Shown: positions 50,012-58,609, counted from the first letter of the stretch. The stretch: DNA of 64,000 bases from Kribbella jiaozuonensis (GCF_005233875.1 NZ_SZPZ01000004.1:434001-498000), one strand, 5' to 3'. A program made the numbers and translations. The notes: generated by a model from the letters alone, not told the origin.

Positions 50012-52783
50012 GTGACCGCGGTGCTTGTGGATCCGCGCCAGGTCCTTTACGGCCGGCGGAGTGAATGTTCGGAGCTGGATCAGCAGATCGCAGCGCTGCG
50101 CGCCGGGCGAAGCGCCGTCCTGGTTCTTCGCGGCGATGCCGGTATCGGCAAGACCGCGCTGCTGGACTACGTTGCGTCGCATGCGATCGACTGCCGGATC
50201 GTACGAGCCGCGGGAGTCGAGTCCGAGATGGAGCTGGCGTTCGGCGGGCTGCATCAGCTCTGCTCGCCGTTCCTGGATCGAGCCGATGAGCTTCCGGAAC
50301 CGCAGCGTGACGCGCTGCGGACGGCCTTCGGCCTGAGCTCCGGTACGCCGCCGGACCGCTTCCTCGTCGGCCTCGCCGTGCTCAGCCTGCTCGCCGCCGT
50401 CGCCGAGGAGAAGCCGCTCCTCTGCCTCGTCGATGACGCGCAATGGCTGGATCGAGCCTCCGCACAGACCATTGCCTTCGTCGCCCGGCGTCTGCTCGCG
50501 GAACAGGTCGGGCTGTTCTTCGGTACCCGCGGAACGGACGAGAACGACCTCTCCGGACTGCGCGAGCTCCCGATCCTCGGACTGAACGACCGCGACGCGC
50601 GAGCCCTGCTGGATTCGGTCACGCCGGGACGCGTCGACGAGCAGGTCCGCGACCAGATCGTCGCAGAGACGCACGGCAATCCGCTGGCCATCCTGGAGTT
50701 GCCGCGCGGTCTCACCACCGGCGAGATCCCGGCCGGCTTCGGCGACCAGGACCGCGGGTCGCTCGCGAGCCAGCTCGAGGAAGGCTTCCTGCGCCGGCTC
50801 GAGTCGCTCCCCGAAATGACTCAGCGCCTGCTCCTCATCGCCGCCGCCGAGCCCGTCGGCGACGTGATGTTGCTGTGGCGTGCAGCCGAGGGATCAGGCA
50901 TCGGTCTCCTCGCGGCCGCGTCACCCGCTGAGGCGGCCGGGCTGATCACCATCGGCGCTCGCGTCCGGTTCCGCCATCCGCTCGTCCGGTCGGCCGTGTA
51001 CTACCGCGCTCCGCTGACGAACCGCCGGAAGGCACACCAAGCACTGGCCGACGCGACCGACCCACGTTCCGATCCCGACCGTCGCGCCTGGCATCTCGCG
51101 CATGCGGCGGTCGGTCCCGATGAGGACGTCGCCGCGGAGTTGGAGCAGTCCGCCGACCGGGCCCAGGCCCGTGGTGGGATCGCGGCGGCGGCAGCCTTCC
51201 TGGCACGGGCCGCCGAGCTGACTCCGGATCCGGATCGCCGCGGTGCAAGGGCGTTCGCGGCGGCGCAAGCGAAGTACCAAGCCGGTGCGTTCGACACCGC
51301 GCTCGAGTTGCTGGACGCGGCCGAACGCAGCCGTCTCGGTGAGCTCGAGCTGGCACATTCCGAGCTGCTGCGCGGACGGATCTCGTTCGCCTCCAGGAGT
51401 CCCAGCGCGGCGCTGCCGCTGCTGCTCGACGCGGCGAAACGTCTCGAGCCGGTCGACGTGAGGGTTGCCCACGAGACCTATCGCGACGCGATGTACGCGG
51501 CTCTGACCGCCGGCCGGATAGAGAGCGGTGGGGTCGAAGACATCGCCGAGGCCGTACTGATCACGCCGCCCACGCCGGCTCCGGGGCGCACCGACCTGCT
51601 GTTGAACGGTGTCGCCGCGGTGGTCGCCCGTGGGTACTCCGCCGGCGTACCGCTGTTGAAGCAGGCACTGGTCGCCTTCGAGAACGAGAGCATCACTCCG
51701 CGGGAAGGGCTGGGCTGGTTGCCGCTCGCCTCCCGGATGGCGCACGACGCCTGGGAGTTCGACAGCTGGAGCGTTCTGTCGGCCCGCTTGGTCGACTTCG
51801 CCCGCGAGGCCGGAGCGCTCTCCGTGCTTCCGTCGGCGCTGCTGCTGCGGCTGTCGAACCGCGTGTTCGCGGGCGACATCGCCGGCGCGGATTCGCTGGC
51901 CGCCGAAGCGATGACGATCGGCGCGGCGACGGGCAGCCGGTTCCTTGCGCAGTACGGCGCTCTCGTCATCGAGCCCTGGCGTGGTCGGGAGGCGGCGACC
52001 CGGGGCGCGATCGAGGCCGTCACGCAGGCGAGAGCTCTGCGCGGCGAAGGCAAAGTGCTGACGGCAACCCAATGGGCGGCCGCCGTTCTGTACAACGGCC
52101 TGGGACGCTTCGAGGAGGCGTACGCCGCGGCCGAGAAGGGCTGTGAGCATCCGCAGGAGCTGGGGCTGTCGACCTGGTCGTTGCTCGAGCTGATCGAGGC
52201 CGCCGTACGCACCGACCGCCGAGCGAGCGCGACCGACGCGATCCAGCGGCTGATCGAGTTGACCCAGCCCAGCGGTACGGCGTGGGCGCTGGGCACGTTG
52301 GCTTGTATGCGTGCCGTGGTGACGGACGGGGTCGCCGCCGAACCGTCGTACCAGGAGGCGATCGACCGCCTCGACCAGACCGAGGTCCGGGTGATGCGCG
52401 CACGCGCCCGGCTCTTGTACGGCGAATGGCTGTCCAACCGAAACCGGCCCGTCGATGCGCGGGTGCAACTGGACGCCGCCCACGAGCTGTTCAACCGGAT
52501 GGGAGCCGAGGCCTTCGCGCAACGGGCCGGCCTCGCGTTAGACGGCGTCGGCGGGCGGGTCCGGGCGACCCGCGTCGAATCCCTGCCGGCGCTGACCCCA
52601 CAAGAAGCGCAGATCGCCCAACTGGCCGCCTCCGGGATGACCAATCCGGAGATCGGCGCCGAGCTCTTCCTCAGCCCGCACACGATCGACTGGCACCTGC
52701 GGACGGTGTTCCAGAAGCTCGGGATCAACTCCCGCCGCGAGATCCGCACGGTGTTGCCACCAAGTACGACGAACTCGGCCTAG
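50012..52783 (+). CDS. LAL-type LuxR-family ATP-binding regulator
   Basis: The 923-residue protein has an N-terminal AAA-like ATPase (Walker A RGDAGIGKTALLDYV, Walker B CLVDDAQWLD), a long helical domain and a C-terminal LuxR helix-turn-helix (LTPQEAQIAQLAASGMTNPE, HTIDWHLRTVFQKLGI). It is the intact paralogue of the frameshifted regulator at 23703-26452, with matching motifs along the whole length. LAL regulators activate specific gene sets in response to ligand and ATP; the target here is not evident. GTG 50012 is the likely start, although GTG 50000 and GTG 50021 are also in frame. It shares CTAG with the convergent gene's stop. Confidence 0.87.
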   Translation: MTAVLVDPRQVLYGRRSECSELDQQIAALRAGRSAVLVLRGDAGIGKTALLDYVASHAIDCRIVRAAGVESEMELAFGGLHQLCSPFLDRADELPEPQRDALRTAFGLSSGTPPDRFLVGLAVLSLLAAVAEEKPLLCLVDDAQWLDRASAQTIAFVARRLLAEQVGLFFGTRGTDENDLSGLRELPILGLNDRDARALLDSVTPGRVDEQVRDQIVAETHGNPLAILELPRGLTTGEIPAGFGDQDRGSLASQLEEGFLRRLESLPEMTQRLLLIAAAEPVGDVMLLWRAAEGSGIGLLAAASPAEAAGLITIGARVRFRHPLVRSAVYYRAPLTNRRKAHQALADATDPRSDPDRRAWHLAHAAVGPDEDVAAELEQSADRAQARGGIAAAAAFLARAAELTPDPDRRGARAFAAAQAKYQAGAFDTALELLDAAERSRLGELELAHSELLRGRISFASRSPSAALPLLLDAAKRLEPVDVRVAHETYRDAMYAALTAGRIESGGVEDIAEAVLITPPTPAPGRTDLLLNGVAAVVARGYSAGVPLLKQALVAFENESITPREGLGWLPLASRMAHDAWEFDSWSVLSARLVDFAREAGALSVLPSALLLRLSNRVFAGDIAGADSLAAEAMTIGAATGSRFLAQYGALVIEPWRGREAATRGAIEAVTQARALRGEGKVLTATQWAAAVLYNGLGRFEEAYAAAEKGCEHPQELGLSTWSLLELIEAAVRTDRRASATDAIQRLIELTQPSGTAWALGTLACMRAVVTDGVAAEPSYQEAIDRLDQTEVRVMRARARLLYGEWLSNRNRPVDARVQLDAAHELFNRMGAEAFAQRAGLALDGVGGRVRATRVESLPALTPQEAQIAQLAASGMTNPEIGAELFLSPHTIDWHLRTVFQKLGINSRREIRTVLPPSTTNSA

Positions 52784-53691
52784 CCGATCCGGCCGCGAGC
52801 CTTGCTCAGCTCGATCGCTTCCTGCAGGGCAGCGAGGATGTAGCCGGGGACCTTCATCCCCTGGTGCTGTGCCCAGAGCAGCTCCCGCTCGACCAGGCTC
52901 ACCTGCCGTACGACCTCCTCGAGATCCCGGTCGAAGTGGAGTGCCCGCGCGACGTCACCGAAGGCTGCGCGCTGGCGGCGATTGTTGACGCCGACGAGCT
53001 CGAACGACCGCCGGCGCAGGATCCGCGCCAGGTGGAGCTGCCAGTCGCTGAGTCCTTCGTCCCGGACCAGCGACTCGGCAGACATGCGGTAGAACGCGAA
53101 GTGGCCCGGCTCCTGCCGCCTGATCGGTACGACGACCGTGGACGCGATCGCGTGCTCCCCCATCGTCCGCAGACCGTCCACCAGCCGCGAGTACGCGATC
53201 ACCGCGGACCGCTCGGTGGCCGCGCCGGTCAGGTAGTAGAGCAGGCGGATCACGCCGAGCATGCCGGGCAGATGGGAGAGCAGCCCGGCCAGCCGGATCG
53301 GGACGCCGACCCGCGACAGCTCGGTCGGCGCCGGCGTCATCCCGATCCGGTGCTGGACGGCGTCGAGCAGTACGCCGTGCTGCAGCTCCTGCGGCGACCA
53401 GACGTCCTCGTAGAAGAACTTGTCGGTTTCCGTTGCGTCAGGCATCAATGCCCGTAGCTCCAGCACGTTCCGCTCGACCTCGAACTCGACCCGGGTCAGG
53501 TAGTTGAACACAGCGCCGAAGCGACGCCGTACGCCAGTGGGGTCCTTGATCGTCAGGTCGGCCGAATCCAGCAGCAACGGCGGATGCTCGGCGGCGAACG
53601 CCTCGACGAACTGGCGGAGCCCGATCCGCGACGAGCGTCTGCGGATCGGGCTCCGGGTCGACTCGGCAGTCAACTTGGTCACAGTTCTCAC
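52780..53691 (-). CDS. Ferritin-like diiron protein of unknown function
   Basis: The 303-residue protein shows spaced Glu and ExxH motifs of the ferritin-like diiron superfamily: Glu in YLTRVEFEVERNVLEL, ELQHG in WSPQELQHGVLLDA, Glu-His in MGEHAIASTV and EPGHFAFY in RRQEPGHFAFYRM. This is a typical two-iron layout as in acyl-carrier-protein desaturases and related oxidases. The exact substrate is unknown. It starts with GTG at 53691, one base before the stop of the upstream secreted hydrolase gene. Its stop overlaps the LAL regulator by four bases. Confidence 0.75.
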   Translation of the reverse strand: MRTVTKLTAESTRSPIRRRSSRIGLRQFVEAFAAEHPPLLLDSADLTIKDPTGVRRRFGAVFNYLTRVEFEVERNVLELRALMPDATETDKFFYEDVWSPQELQHGVLLDAVQHRIGMTPAPTELSRVGVPIRLAGLLSHLPGMLGVIRLLYYLTGAATERSAVIAYSRLVDGLRTMGEHAIASTVVVPIRRQEPGHFAFYRMSAESLVRDEGLSDWQLHLARILRRRSFELVGVNNRRQRAAFGDVARALHFDRDLEEVVRQVSLVERELLWAQHQGMKVPGYILAALQEAIELSKARGRIG

Positions 53692-54525
53692 CTAGCGGGC
53701 GGCCTGCTCGATGACGCGCGTGGTCGTCTTGGGGTCGCTCATCAGGCCGAGGTGGCCTTCGTCGAACTCCGTGACCTTCGAGCCGGCCCGCTTGGCCATC
53801 GCCCGCTGGACGCTCGGCGGGATGATCTTGTCGCCGGTGCCGATCAGGTACCAGGACGGGATCGTCTTCCAGGCCGGCGTACCGGACTTGTCGGCCAGGC
53901 CGCCGAACGCACCCGGTCGCTGGGTCGCGTAGACCATCGCCTTCTCCTCGGCGTTCAAGCCGGTCGCGAACGACGTGAACACGGTCGACCGCTTCAGGTA
54001 GAGGTCAGTGGTCGGCGTCGGCGGACCGGCCGGTACGAAGTCGAACACCTGCGTCGGATCCGGGTTCGACAGCGCGGAGTCGGCTCCTGCGGCCTGGAGC
54101 GCCGTCTCGCCCTCGTCGAGCGCGAACGCGTTGACGTAGACGAGCGCCTTGATGTTCGGCAGGCCGGTGGCCGCGTTGGTGATGACGGCACCGCCGTACG
54201 AGTGACCGACGAGGACGACCGGGCCTGACAACGTCTGGAGGAACGCCCGCACCGAGGCGGCGTCGCCCGGGAGCGAACGCAACGGGTTCGGGATCGCCCG
54301 CACTGTGTACCCGTCGTCCTGCAGCCGGTCGATGACGCTCGCCCAGCTCGACGCGTCCGCCCACGCACCGTGCACCAGCACGATGGTCGGCCTCGGCGCG
54401 TGCCCGCTCTGGGCCGCGTCGGCGCTCAGCGAGGGAGTCAGGCTCGCGATGACGACTGGTATCGCGAGCATCGCCACGAGCCGCGTTCGCGCCCGTGAGG
54501 CTGCACTGGAGATGAGACTGCTCAT
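53692..54525 (-). CDS. Secreted alpha/beta hydrolase
   Basis: The 277-residue protein has a signal peptide (LVAMLAIPVVIASLTPSLSADA, cleavage near residue 37) and an alpha/beta hydrolase fold: IVLVHGAWADASSW, nucleophile VLVGHSYGGAVIT, acid region YLIGTGDKIIPP and histidine in FDEGHLGLM. It resembles the group that includes the actinobacterial RutD/esterase-like hydrolases. AGGAC precedes the ATG at 54525. It abuts the ferritin-like gene with no gap and probably forms an operon with it. Confidence 0.86.
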   Translation of the reverse strand: MSSLISSAASRARTRLVAMLAIPVVIASLTPSLSADAAQSGHAPRPTIVLVHGAWADASSWASVIDRLQDDGYTVRAIPNPLRSLPGDAASVRAFLQTLSGPVVLVGHSYGGAVITNAATGLPNIKALVYVNAFALDEGETALQAAGADSALSNPDPTQVFDFVPAGPPTPTTDLYLKRSTVFTSFATGLNAEEKAMVYATQRPGAFGGLADKSGTPAWKTIPSWYLIGTGDKIIPPSVQRAMAKRAGSKVTEFDEGHLGLMSDPKTTTRVIEQAAR

Positions 54526-54577
54526 GAATCTGTCCTGTTCCGTACGAAGGACGACTCCGATGTCGCCCCACTCGCCT

Positions 54578-55657
54578 CTAGGTCCGGACACCGCTCTCGG
54601 CTGTGACATCGCTCATCGCCTCGTAGAACGGGCTCTCCGCGAGGAGGTCGTTGCTGTGCCGGGCATTGTGACGGTGCGCCACTCGGCGATGACCTTCGAA
54701 GATCGCGGCGATACCGACGACGCTCCAGACGCCGAGTACGACGGCGTGCTGCGCCGCGCCGTGTCCATCGAAGTACGCCGAGCTGCGGAGCAGATTCGCA
54801 CCGGCGCCCGGCGGCATCAGCTGCCCCAACTGGCCGATCACGGACGGCATCAGCTCAGGCGCCGATGTCACTCCGGCGAACGGGTTGCCGACGAAGATCA
54901 TCAGGATGGCGCCGACCGCGACACCACCCGGTCCGAGCAGCGCGGCCATGCCGGCGACAAAGCTGCTGATCGCGAACAGCATCAGCGACAGCGAGGCCCA
55001 GGTGCCGATCCGGTTCCCCGGTAAGGCGCCGATGTAGTCCTGCGCCACCAGATGCACACTCGCGCCGGCCAGGCACGAGACCACGGCCAGAGCGACGATC
55101 TCTCTGAGCGCCGGCCTGAAGCCGACCAGGACGGCGACCATCACGGCGAGGATGACTCCGCCGAGAACCAGCGGTGTCATCGCGGCGGCGAAGGTCGAGC
55201 CGCGCGGATCCTCGCTCGACGTCGGAACCACGTCCTGAACCACCGAAGCCGTCGGGCGGCTGGTCGACGACAGCTGCCCGGCCATCGCCCCCGCGGCCGA
55301 GGTCAGCAACTGGGCGACGGCCGGGCTGGCCGCGCTTGCGGTCAGAAAGGTGATGTGACGGCTGCTCACCTCGAAAGCGCCGTAGACCTCGCGGTGCGCG
55401 ATGGCCGACCGCGCCTCGGCGTCGCTGGCGTAGAGATGCAGGTCGAAGGCGCCCGGCTGCGTGCTGGTCAGGCCTTCGGCCGCCTTCTGTGCGGCCACTC
55501 CGGTGCCCACCACACCGACCGGCAGGCTGCGGGCCTCGGTCCGGGATGCCGGCCAGGTGAAGGCGAGCACCGCGAGCCCGACGATCAGCGGGGCGACCAC
55601 CGACAGGATCAGCAGCTGGCGCCACGGCGGGTGGTGAACGAGCGGATTCTTGGGCAC
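54578..55657 (-). CDS. YhgE/Pip-like or ABC-2-like membrane transporter
   Basis: The 359-residue protein has one N-terminal membrane helix (LLILSVVAPLIVGLAVLAF), an extracytoplasmic domain of about 130 residues, then about five helices (ALREIVALAVVSCLAGASVH, WASLSLMLFAISSFVAGMAA, GVAVGAILMIFVGNPFAGV). This is the layout of YhgE/Pip and ABC-2-type export proteins. No ATPase is adjacent. It is divergent from a TetR regulator, with a 75-base gap that contains a palindrome, so it is probably the TetR target and may export a toxic compound. AAAGG precedes the ATG. Confidence 0.8.
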   Translation of the reverse strand: MPKNPLVHHPPWRQLLILSVVAPLIVGLAVLAFTWPASRTEARSLPVGVVGTGVAAQKAAEGLTSTQPGAFDLHLYASDAEARSAIAHREVYGAFEVSSRHITFLTASAASPAVAQLLTSAAGAMAGQLSSTSRPTASVVQDVVPTSSEDPRGSTFAAAMTPLVLGGVILAVMVAVLVGFRPALREIVALAVVSCLAGASVHLVAQDYIGALPGNRIGTWASLSLMLFAISSFVAGMAALLGPGGVAVGAILMIFVGNPFAGVTSAPELMPSVIGQLGQLMPPGAGANLLRSSAYFDGHGAAQHAVVLGVWSVVGIAAIFEGHRRVAHRHNARHSNDLLAESPFYEAMSDVTAESGVRT

Positions 55658-55700
55658 TTCTGCGCCTTTCGGATTGTGTTAGATGCTCTCACTAAACGAC

Positions 55701-55726
55701 AACGATCGTTCTCTTTCGACTATACT
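55701..55726 (+). promoter_or_regulatory. TetR operator palindrome and -10 box
   Basis: AACGATCGTT (55701-55710) is a perfect palindrome placed where the -35 box should lie. TATACT at 55721-55726 is a good -10 box. It ends six bases before the TetR ATG, and no Shine-Dalgarno is present, so the transcript is probably leaderless. The TetR protein probably represses itself and the divergent exporter here. Confidence 0.6.
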
Positions 55727-55732
55727 CTGCTC

Positions 55733-56332
55733 ATGCCGAGGACTTCCGAGAGGTATCGCGACGCCAGGCGGGAGTACATCCTCGACGCCGCCCGCCGCGC
55801 CTTCGCGCGCAACGGGTTCCACGCCACCTCCATGCAGGACCTGTTCGCCGAGGCGGGCCTGTCCTCCGGTGCCGTCTACCGGTACTTCGCCGGCAAGGAC
55901 GAGGTGGTGGTCGCGATCGTCGAGGACAACATGCGGCAGATCGGCGCGATGCTCCGTGCCGTCACGGCGGAACGCGCCGACGGATCGTTCGGCGCTGCGC
56001 TCGCTGCGGCGGTCGAAACCATCCAGGAGAAACACCGGGAGAACGGGCTGGCCGGGATCGGCGTACAGGCCTGGACCGAGGCGCTGCGCGATCCCCGGAT
56101 CGGGGCGGCGTTCGAGGAGCTGCTCACCGGGCTGCGGTCCGAGCTGGCTGGGGTCGTTGCGCAGTACCAGCGGACCGAGGCGTTGCCGGCCGGTCCGTCC
56201 GCGGAATCATTGGCGACCGTGACGATCGCGATTCTGGTCGGCTACATCCAGCAGCTCGCGCTGCTCGGCCCCGAAGCCGTGGCGGATACCCCGGACGCGC
56301 TCAGAGCGCTGTGGCCGGCTTCAGCCGGATAG
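55733..56332 (+). CDS. TetR-family regulator
   Basis: The 199-residue protein has an N-terminal TetR helix-turn-helix (ILDAARRAFARNGFHATSMQ, FAEAGLSSGAVYRYFAGKDEV) and a diverse C-terminal ligand domain (LATVTIAILVGYIQQLALLG). It starts at ATG 55733, directly downstream of a TATACT -10 box, so it is probably leaderless. It is divergent from the YhgE/ABC-2-like gene, its likely target. The 3' end overlaps the convergent FhuF-like gene by 12 bases. Confidence 0.88.
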   Translation: MPRTSERYRDARREYILDAARRAFARNGFHATSMQDLFAEAGLSSGAVYRYFAGKDEVVVAIVEDNMRQIGAMLRAVTAERADGSFGAALAAAVETIQEKHRENGLAGIGVQAWTEALRDPRIGAAFEELLTGLRSELAGVVAQYQRTEALPAGPSAESLATVTIAILVGYIQQLALLGPEAVADTPDALRALWPASAG

Positions 56333-57004
56333 GACGCAGTCGCCGCAGAGGGCACCCTGATGGTCGGGGGCGGCTCGGTAGATGAGGCAGCAGCTGCGGC
56401 GGCGGAAGGTGCCGTTCGTGGTGTGGGTGTCGCGCAGGGATGGGTGCGCGAGGAGGTGGGCGGCCGTTTCTTTGGCTCGGACTGCCAGCTCGGGTGCCGC
56501 ATTGGTGAGGGCGACGAAGGTGCCGTTGATAGCCGAGGCCACATTGCCCCGGAGGATGTGGTCGGACACGGCGAACGGTTGGGTCGCCTGGTGGAGCGCT
56601 GCGATCGGGCCTTCGAAGAGCTCGATCGTCAGGTCGCGTGAGGTGCTCGGCGGAGCTAGCGACAGCGGGAAGGCTCCACCCAGGACCGGTTGCCAGTGGA
56701 TGCTTTCGAGGTCGAGGGGCGGGACCCCGTCGCCCAGGACCGACGTGGCGAAGGCGGGTGAGATGAGGCGCGCGACCATGCCCAGGTGGGTGATCGACGC
56801 GGCGACCCGGACCTCGACGGCTTCGGGGTCCTGACCGCCCGCGGCGGCGAGATAGGCGCGGGTGGTCATCACCCGGTCCTCGAGTACGGCGGGATCGTCG
56901 AGCAGCTCCGACATGATTCGCCAGGGTGCGACTGCCGCCGTACCCGAGGGGTGTTGCTCGTGCGCGAAGAACGGGCCGAGGGCAACGACCTGCTCGTACG
57001 TCAT
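56321..57004 (-). CDS. FhuF-like (2Fe-2S) protein in the cbt operon
   Basis: The 227-residue protein ends with RRRSCCLIYRAAPDHQGALC and GDC, the CC-x10-12-CxxC cysteine pattern of the FhuF ferric-iron reductase C-terminal domain, which binds a 2Fe-2S cluster. The remainder matches the loosely conserved FhuF-like N-terminal region. Its ATG overlaps the stop of cbtA by four bases, so the two are translationally coupled and both are downstream of the cobalamin riboswitch. A reductase for a cobalt or corrinoid substrate is conceivable; this is inference. Confidence 0.82.
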   Translation of the reverse strand: MTYEQVVALGPFFAHEQHPSGTAAVAPWRIMSELLDDPAVLEDRVMTTRAYLAAAGGQDPEAVEVRVAASITHLGMVARLISPAFATSVLGDGVPPLDLESIHWQPVLGGAFPLSLAPPSTSRDLTIELFEGPIAALHQATQPFAVSDHILRGNVASAINGTFVALTNAAPELAVRAKETAAHLLAHPSLRDTHTTNGTFRRRSCCLIYRAAPDHQGALCGDCVLSG

Positions 57005-57858
57005 GCGTTGCGGACCGGCTCCGCCTGCTCGGTGCGGGCCGTGCGCGGCTGGAGCAGGCGCTCCGCGAGCGGACCGAAGATCAGGCCGATGGCACTCCAC
57101 AGCAGCACCTGGGCGGCAACGGAGTACAGCCGGAACCTGTACAGCGTGTCCGCGTCGAAGCCCGGGAAGACGATGTTGCCCTTGTCATCGGTCAGCGGCA
57201 ACGGTGTCTCGGTCGCGTGCCGGCCGTACTCCTCGACGTTCGCCGCCAGCTGTCCCACCGACGGCAGCACCGCCATCAGTACGCCGATGATCACGACGTA
57301 CGCCGCGATCGCGAGCAGCGTCGCGTTCCAGTTGCCGAAGCGTGGCTGCAGGCGCTTGCCGAGCAGGACGGCTCCGATCAGCAGCACGATCGAGCAGGCC
57401 ACCATCGCGAGGTACAGATTGCTGCGGTCGAGGATCGTGTCCTCGTGCCCGATCGCCGGCGGGTTGGCCGGGTACTTCAGGAACGGCACGAGGTAGACCC
57501 CGAGGAACCCGCCGAGCGCGACCAGCATCGCCAGGTTGCGCGGGCGCAGCTTGCCGACCCGGCCGAGGCAGATAGCGTACGCGACCGCGAACAGCGCACC
57601 CATCGCGACACCGAACAGGATGACGCCGACACCGATGCCGATGTTGGCCTGCAGGGTCCGGCTGAAGATGTCGTGGCCGCCGTGTTCGACCGGCAGCCCG
57701 GCGGCCTCGTCCAGCGCGTGCTGGGCAGCGTCGCGGCCGCTCTCGTAGTCGATGGCGGCCTGGATCTGGGGCTCGGCGAAGATCCGCGCGAAGGCGAACG
57801 CGATCAGCCCGGCCGCTGCGCCGGCGAGTGCGCCGCGCAGGATGAGTTTTCTTTCCAT
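57001..57858 (-). CDS. cbtA: CbtA cobalt transporter subunit
   Basis: The 285-residue membrane protein belongs to the CbtA family: LRGALAGAAAGLIAFAFARI at the start, then ALDEAAGLPVEHGGHDIFSR, GVGVILFGVAMGALFAVAYA and PFLKYPANPPAIGHEDTI. It has about six membrane segments. CbtA works with CbtB for cobalt uptake and is normally preceded by a B12 riboswitch, as here. It lies 19 bases after cbtB, and its stop overlaps the FhuF-like start by four bases. Confidence 0.9.
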   Translation of the reverse strand: MERKLILRGALAGAAAGLIAFAFARIFAEPQIQAAIDYESGRDAAQHALDEAAGLPVEHGGHDIFSRTLQANIGIGVGVILFGVAMGALFAVAYAICLGRVGKLRPRNLAMLVALGGFLGVYLVPFLKYPANPPAIGHEDTILDRSNLYLAMVACSIVLLIGAVLLGKRLQPRFGNWNATLLAIAAYVVIIGVLMAVLPSVGQLAANVEEYGRHATETPLPLTDDKGNIVFPGFDADTLYRFRLYSVAAQVLLWSAIGLIFGPLAERLLQPRTARTEQAEPVRNA

Positions 57859-57877
57859 GTCAGTGAGTAGTCAGAGC

Positions 57878-58093
57878 TCAGTGACAGGGGAAGCCGAGGA
57901 AGTGGCGCGCGTCGTGCACGAACTCGTGGATGTGCGTGTCCTTGCCGAAGATCGAGTACGCGCCCTGGTCGACACCGACGAAGTAGTAGATCGCGAACGC
58001 GACGATCGCCGTACCGACCAGCCACATCACAGCCCGCGAGACCGGTACGACGACCGGCGTGGACACCGAGGTAGGAGCAGACAGATTGCTCAC
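57878..58093 (-). CDS. cbtB: CbtB cobalt transporter subunit
   Basis: The 71-residue protein has one membrane segment (AVMWLVGTAIVAFAIYYFVGV, about residues 21-41) and the characteristic histidine-rich end DTHIHEFVHDARHFLGFPCH. CbtB proteins have this single-span form with a C-terminal metal-binding tail. AAGGAGG is followed after 8 bases by the GTG start. GAGG of this Shine-Dalgarno can pair with CCTC four bases downstream, suggesting a translational switch under the riboswitch upstream. Confidence 0.9.
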   Translation of the reverse strand: MSNLSAPTSVSTPVVVPVSRAVMWLVGTAIVAFAIYYFVGVDQGAYSIFGKDTHIHEFVHDARHFLGFPCH

Positions 58094-58142
58094 GAGGAGA
58101 GCCTCCTTCTAGGGGATCGTGCGTCCCTCATCCAATGGAGCG

Positions 58143-58253
58143 TCGTGACGGTGAAGTATCTGACTCACCGCTCGCACGAGGCGAGCGGCTCACAGTGGCG
58201 CGACCGTGCCGAAGTCTCATCGGCTTCCTTGCGCCGTCACTACGGTTGTGAGG
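58143..58253 (-). promoter_or_regulatory. Cobalamin (B12) riboswitch controlling cbtB-cbtA-fhuF-like
   Basis: Read on the minus strand, this leader has the conserved parts of a cobalamin riboswitch in order: GGAAGCCGATGAGACTTCGG (about 58209-58228), the B12-box segment CGCGCCACTGTGA (58190-58202), and GGTGAGTCAGATAC (58156-58169), with a hairpin between the last two (58169-58189). It starts about 50 bases before the cbtB start codon. The expression platform may be the small Shine-Dalgarno hairpin next to the cbtB start. Boundaries are approximate. Confidence 0.87.
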
Positions 58254-58396
58254 GTACGGACGCCTTCGAGGCGCGTCAATCGCGGGTTGTCCACATCACG
58301 TACGCGATCCGTCAGCTCCGAGTGGGAACGACCGCCGTCATCAAGCGCTGGACCGCGAGGTCCGGGAAGCGACGGTCGTAGGTGCCCGGCACCTGA

Positions 58397-58570
58397 CACA
58401 GCGCCGGAGGTGCCCGCACCGGCGACTTCTCGTACCACGACCACGTCCTCGACACCACCGTCATGCTCGGCGCCATCCCCGAGCGCCACCGGGCCGACAG
58501 TCTCGACGGGTACTTCGCGATGGCCCGCGGCACACAGGACGTCGCGCCGCTCGAGATGACCAAGACCTGA
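58397..58570 (+). pseudogene. Fragment of cobalamin-independent methionine synthase (metE)
   Basis: The reading frame 58397-58570 encodes GDFSYHDHVLDTTVMLGAIP, then ERHRADSLDGYFAMARGTQD and VAPLEMTK. These match part of the N-terminal domain of MetE (GDFAWYDHVLTTSLLLG in E. coli, with EMTKWFNTNYHY following). It stops with TGA after LEMTKT. No other metE segment is visible on either side: an in-frame stop lies at 58394-58396 and the rest of the gene is missing. This is a remnant of about 50 recognisable residues. It lies between the cobalamin riboswitch and a hairpin at 58583-58609. Confidence 0.78.
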
Positions 58571-58582
58571 TCCATCGCACGG

Positions 58583-58609
58583 GTGGCCGGAGAAAATGAT
58601 TCCGGCCAC
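58583..58609 (+). terminator. Hairpin after the metE fragment
   Basis: GTGGCCGGA (58583-58591) and TCCGGCCAC (58601-58609) form a perfect 9-bp stem with a 9-base loop, 12 bases after the metE-fragment stop codon. No T-run follows, as is usual in this GC range. It may shield the next gene from read-through. Confidence 0.55.

Noticed and set aside
50921..52522. Long minus-strand open frame opposite the LAL regulator
   Set aside because: The opposite strand carries a complete regulator with Walker and helix-turn-helix motifs; this frame has no domain.
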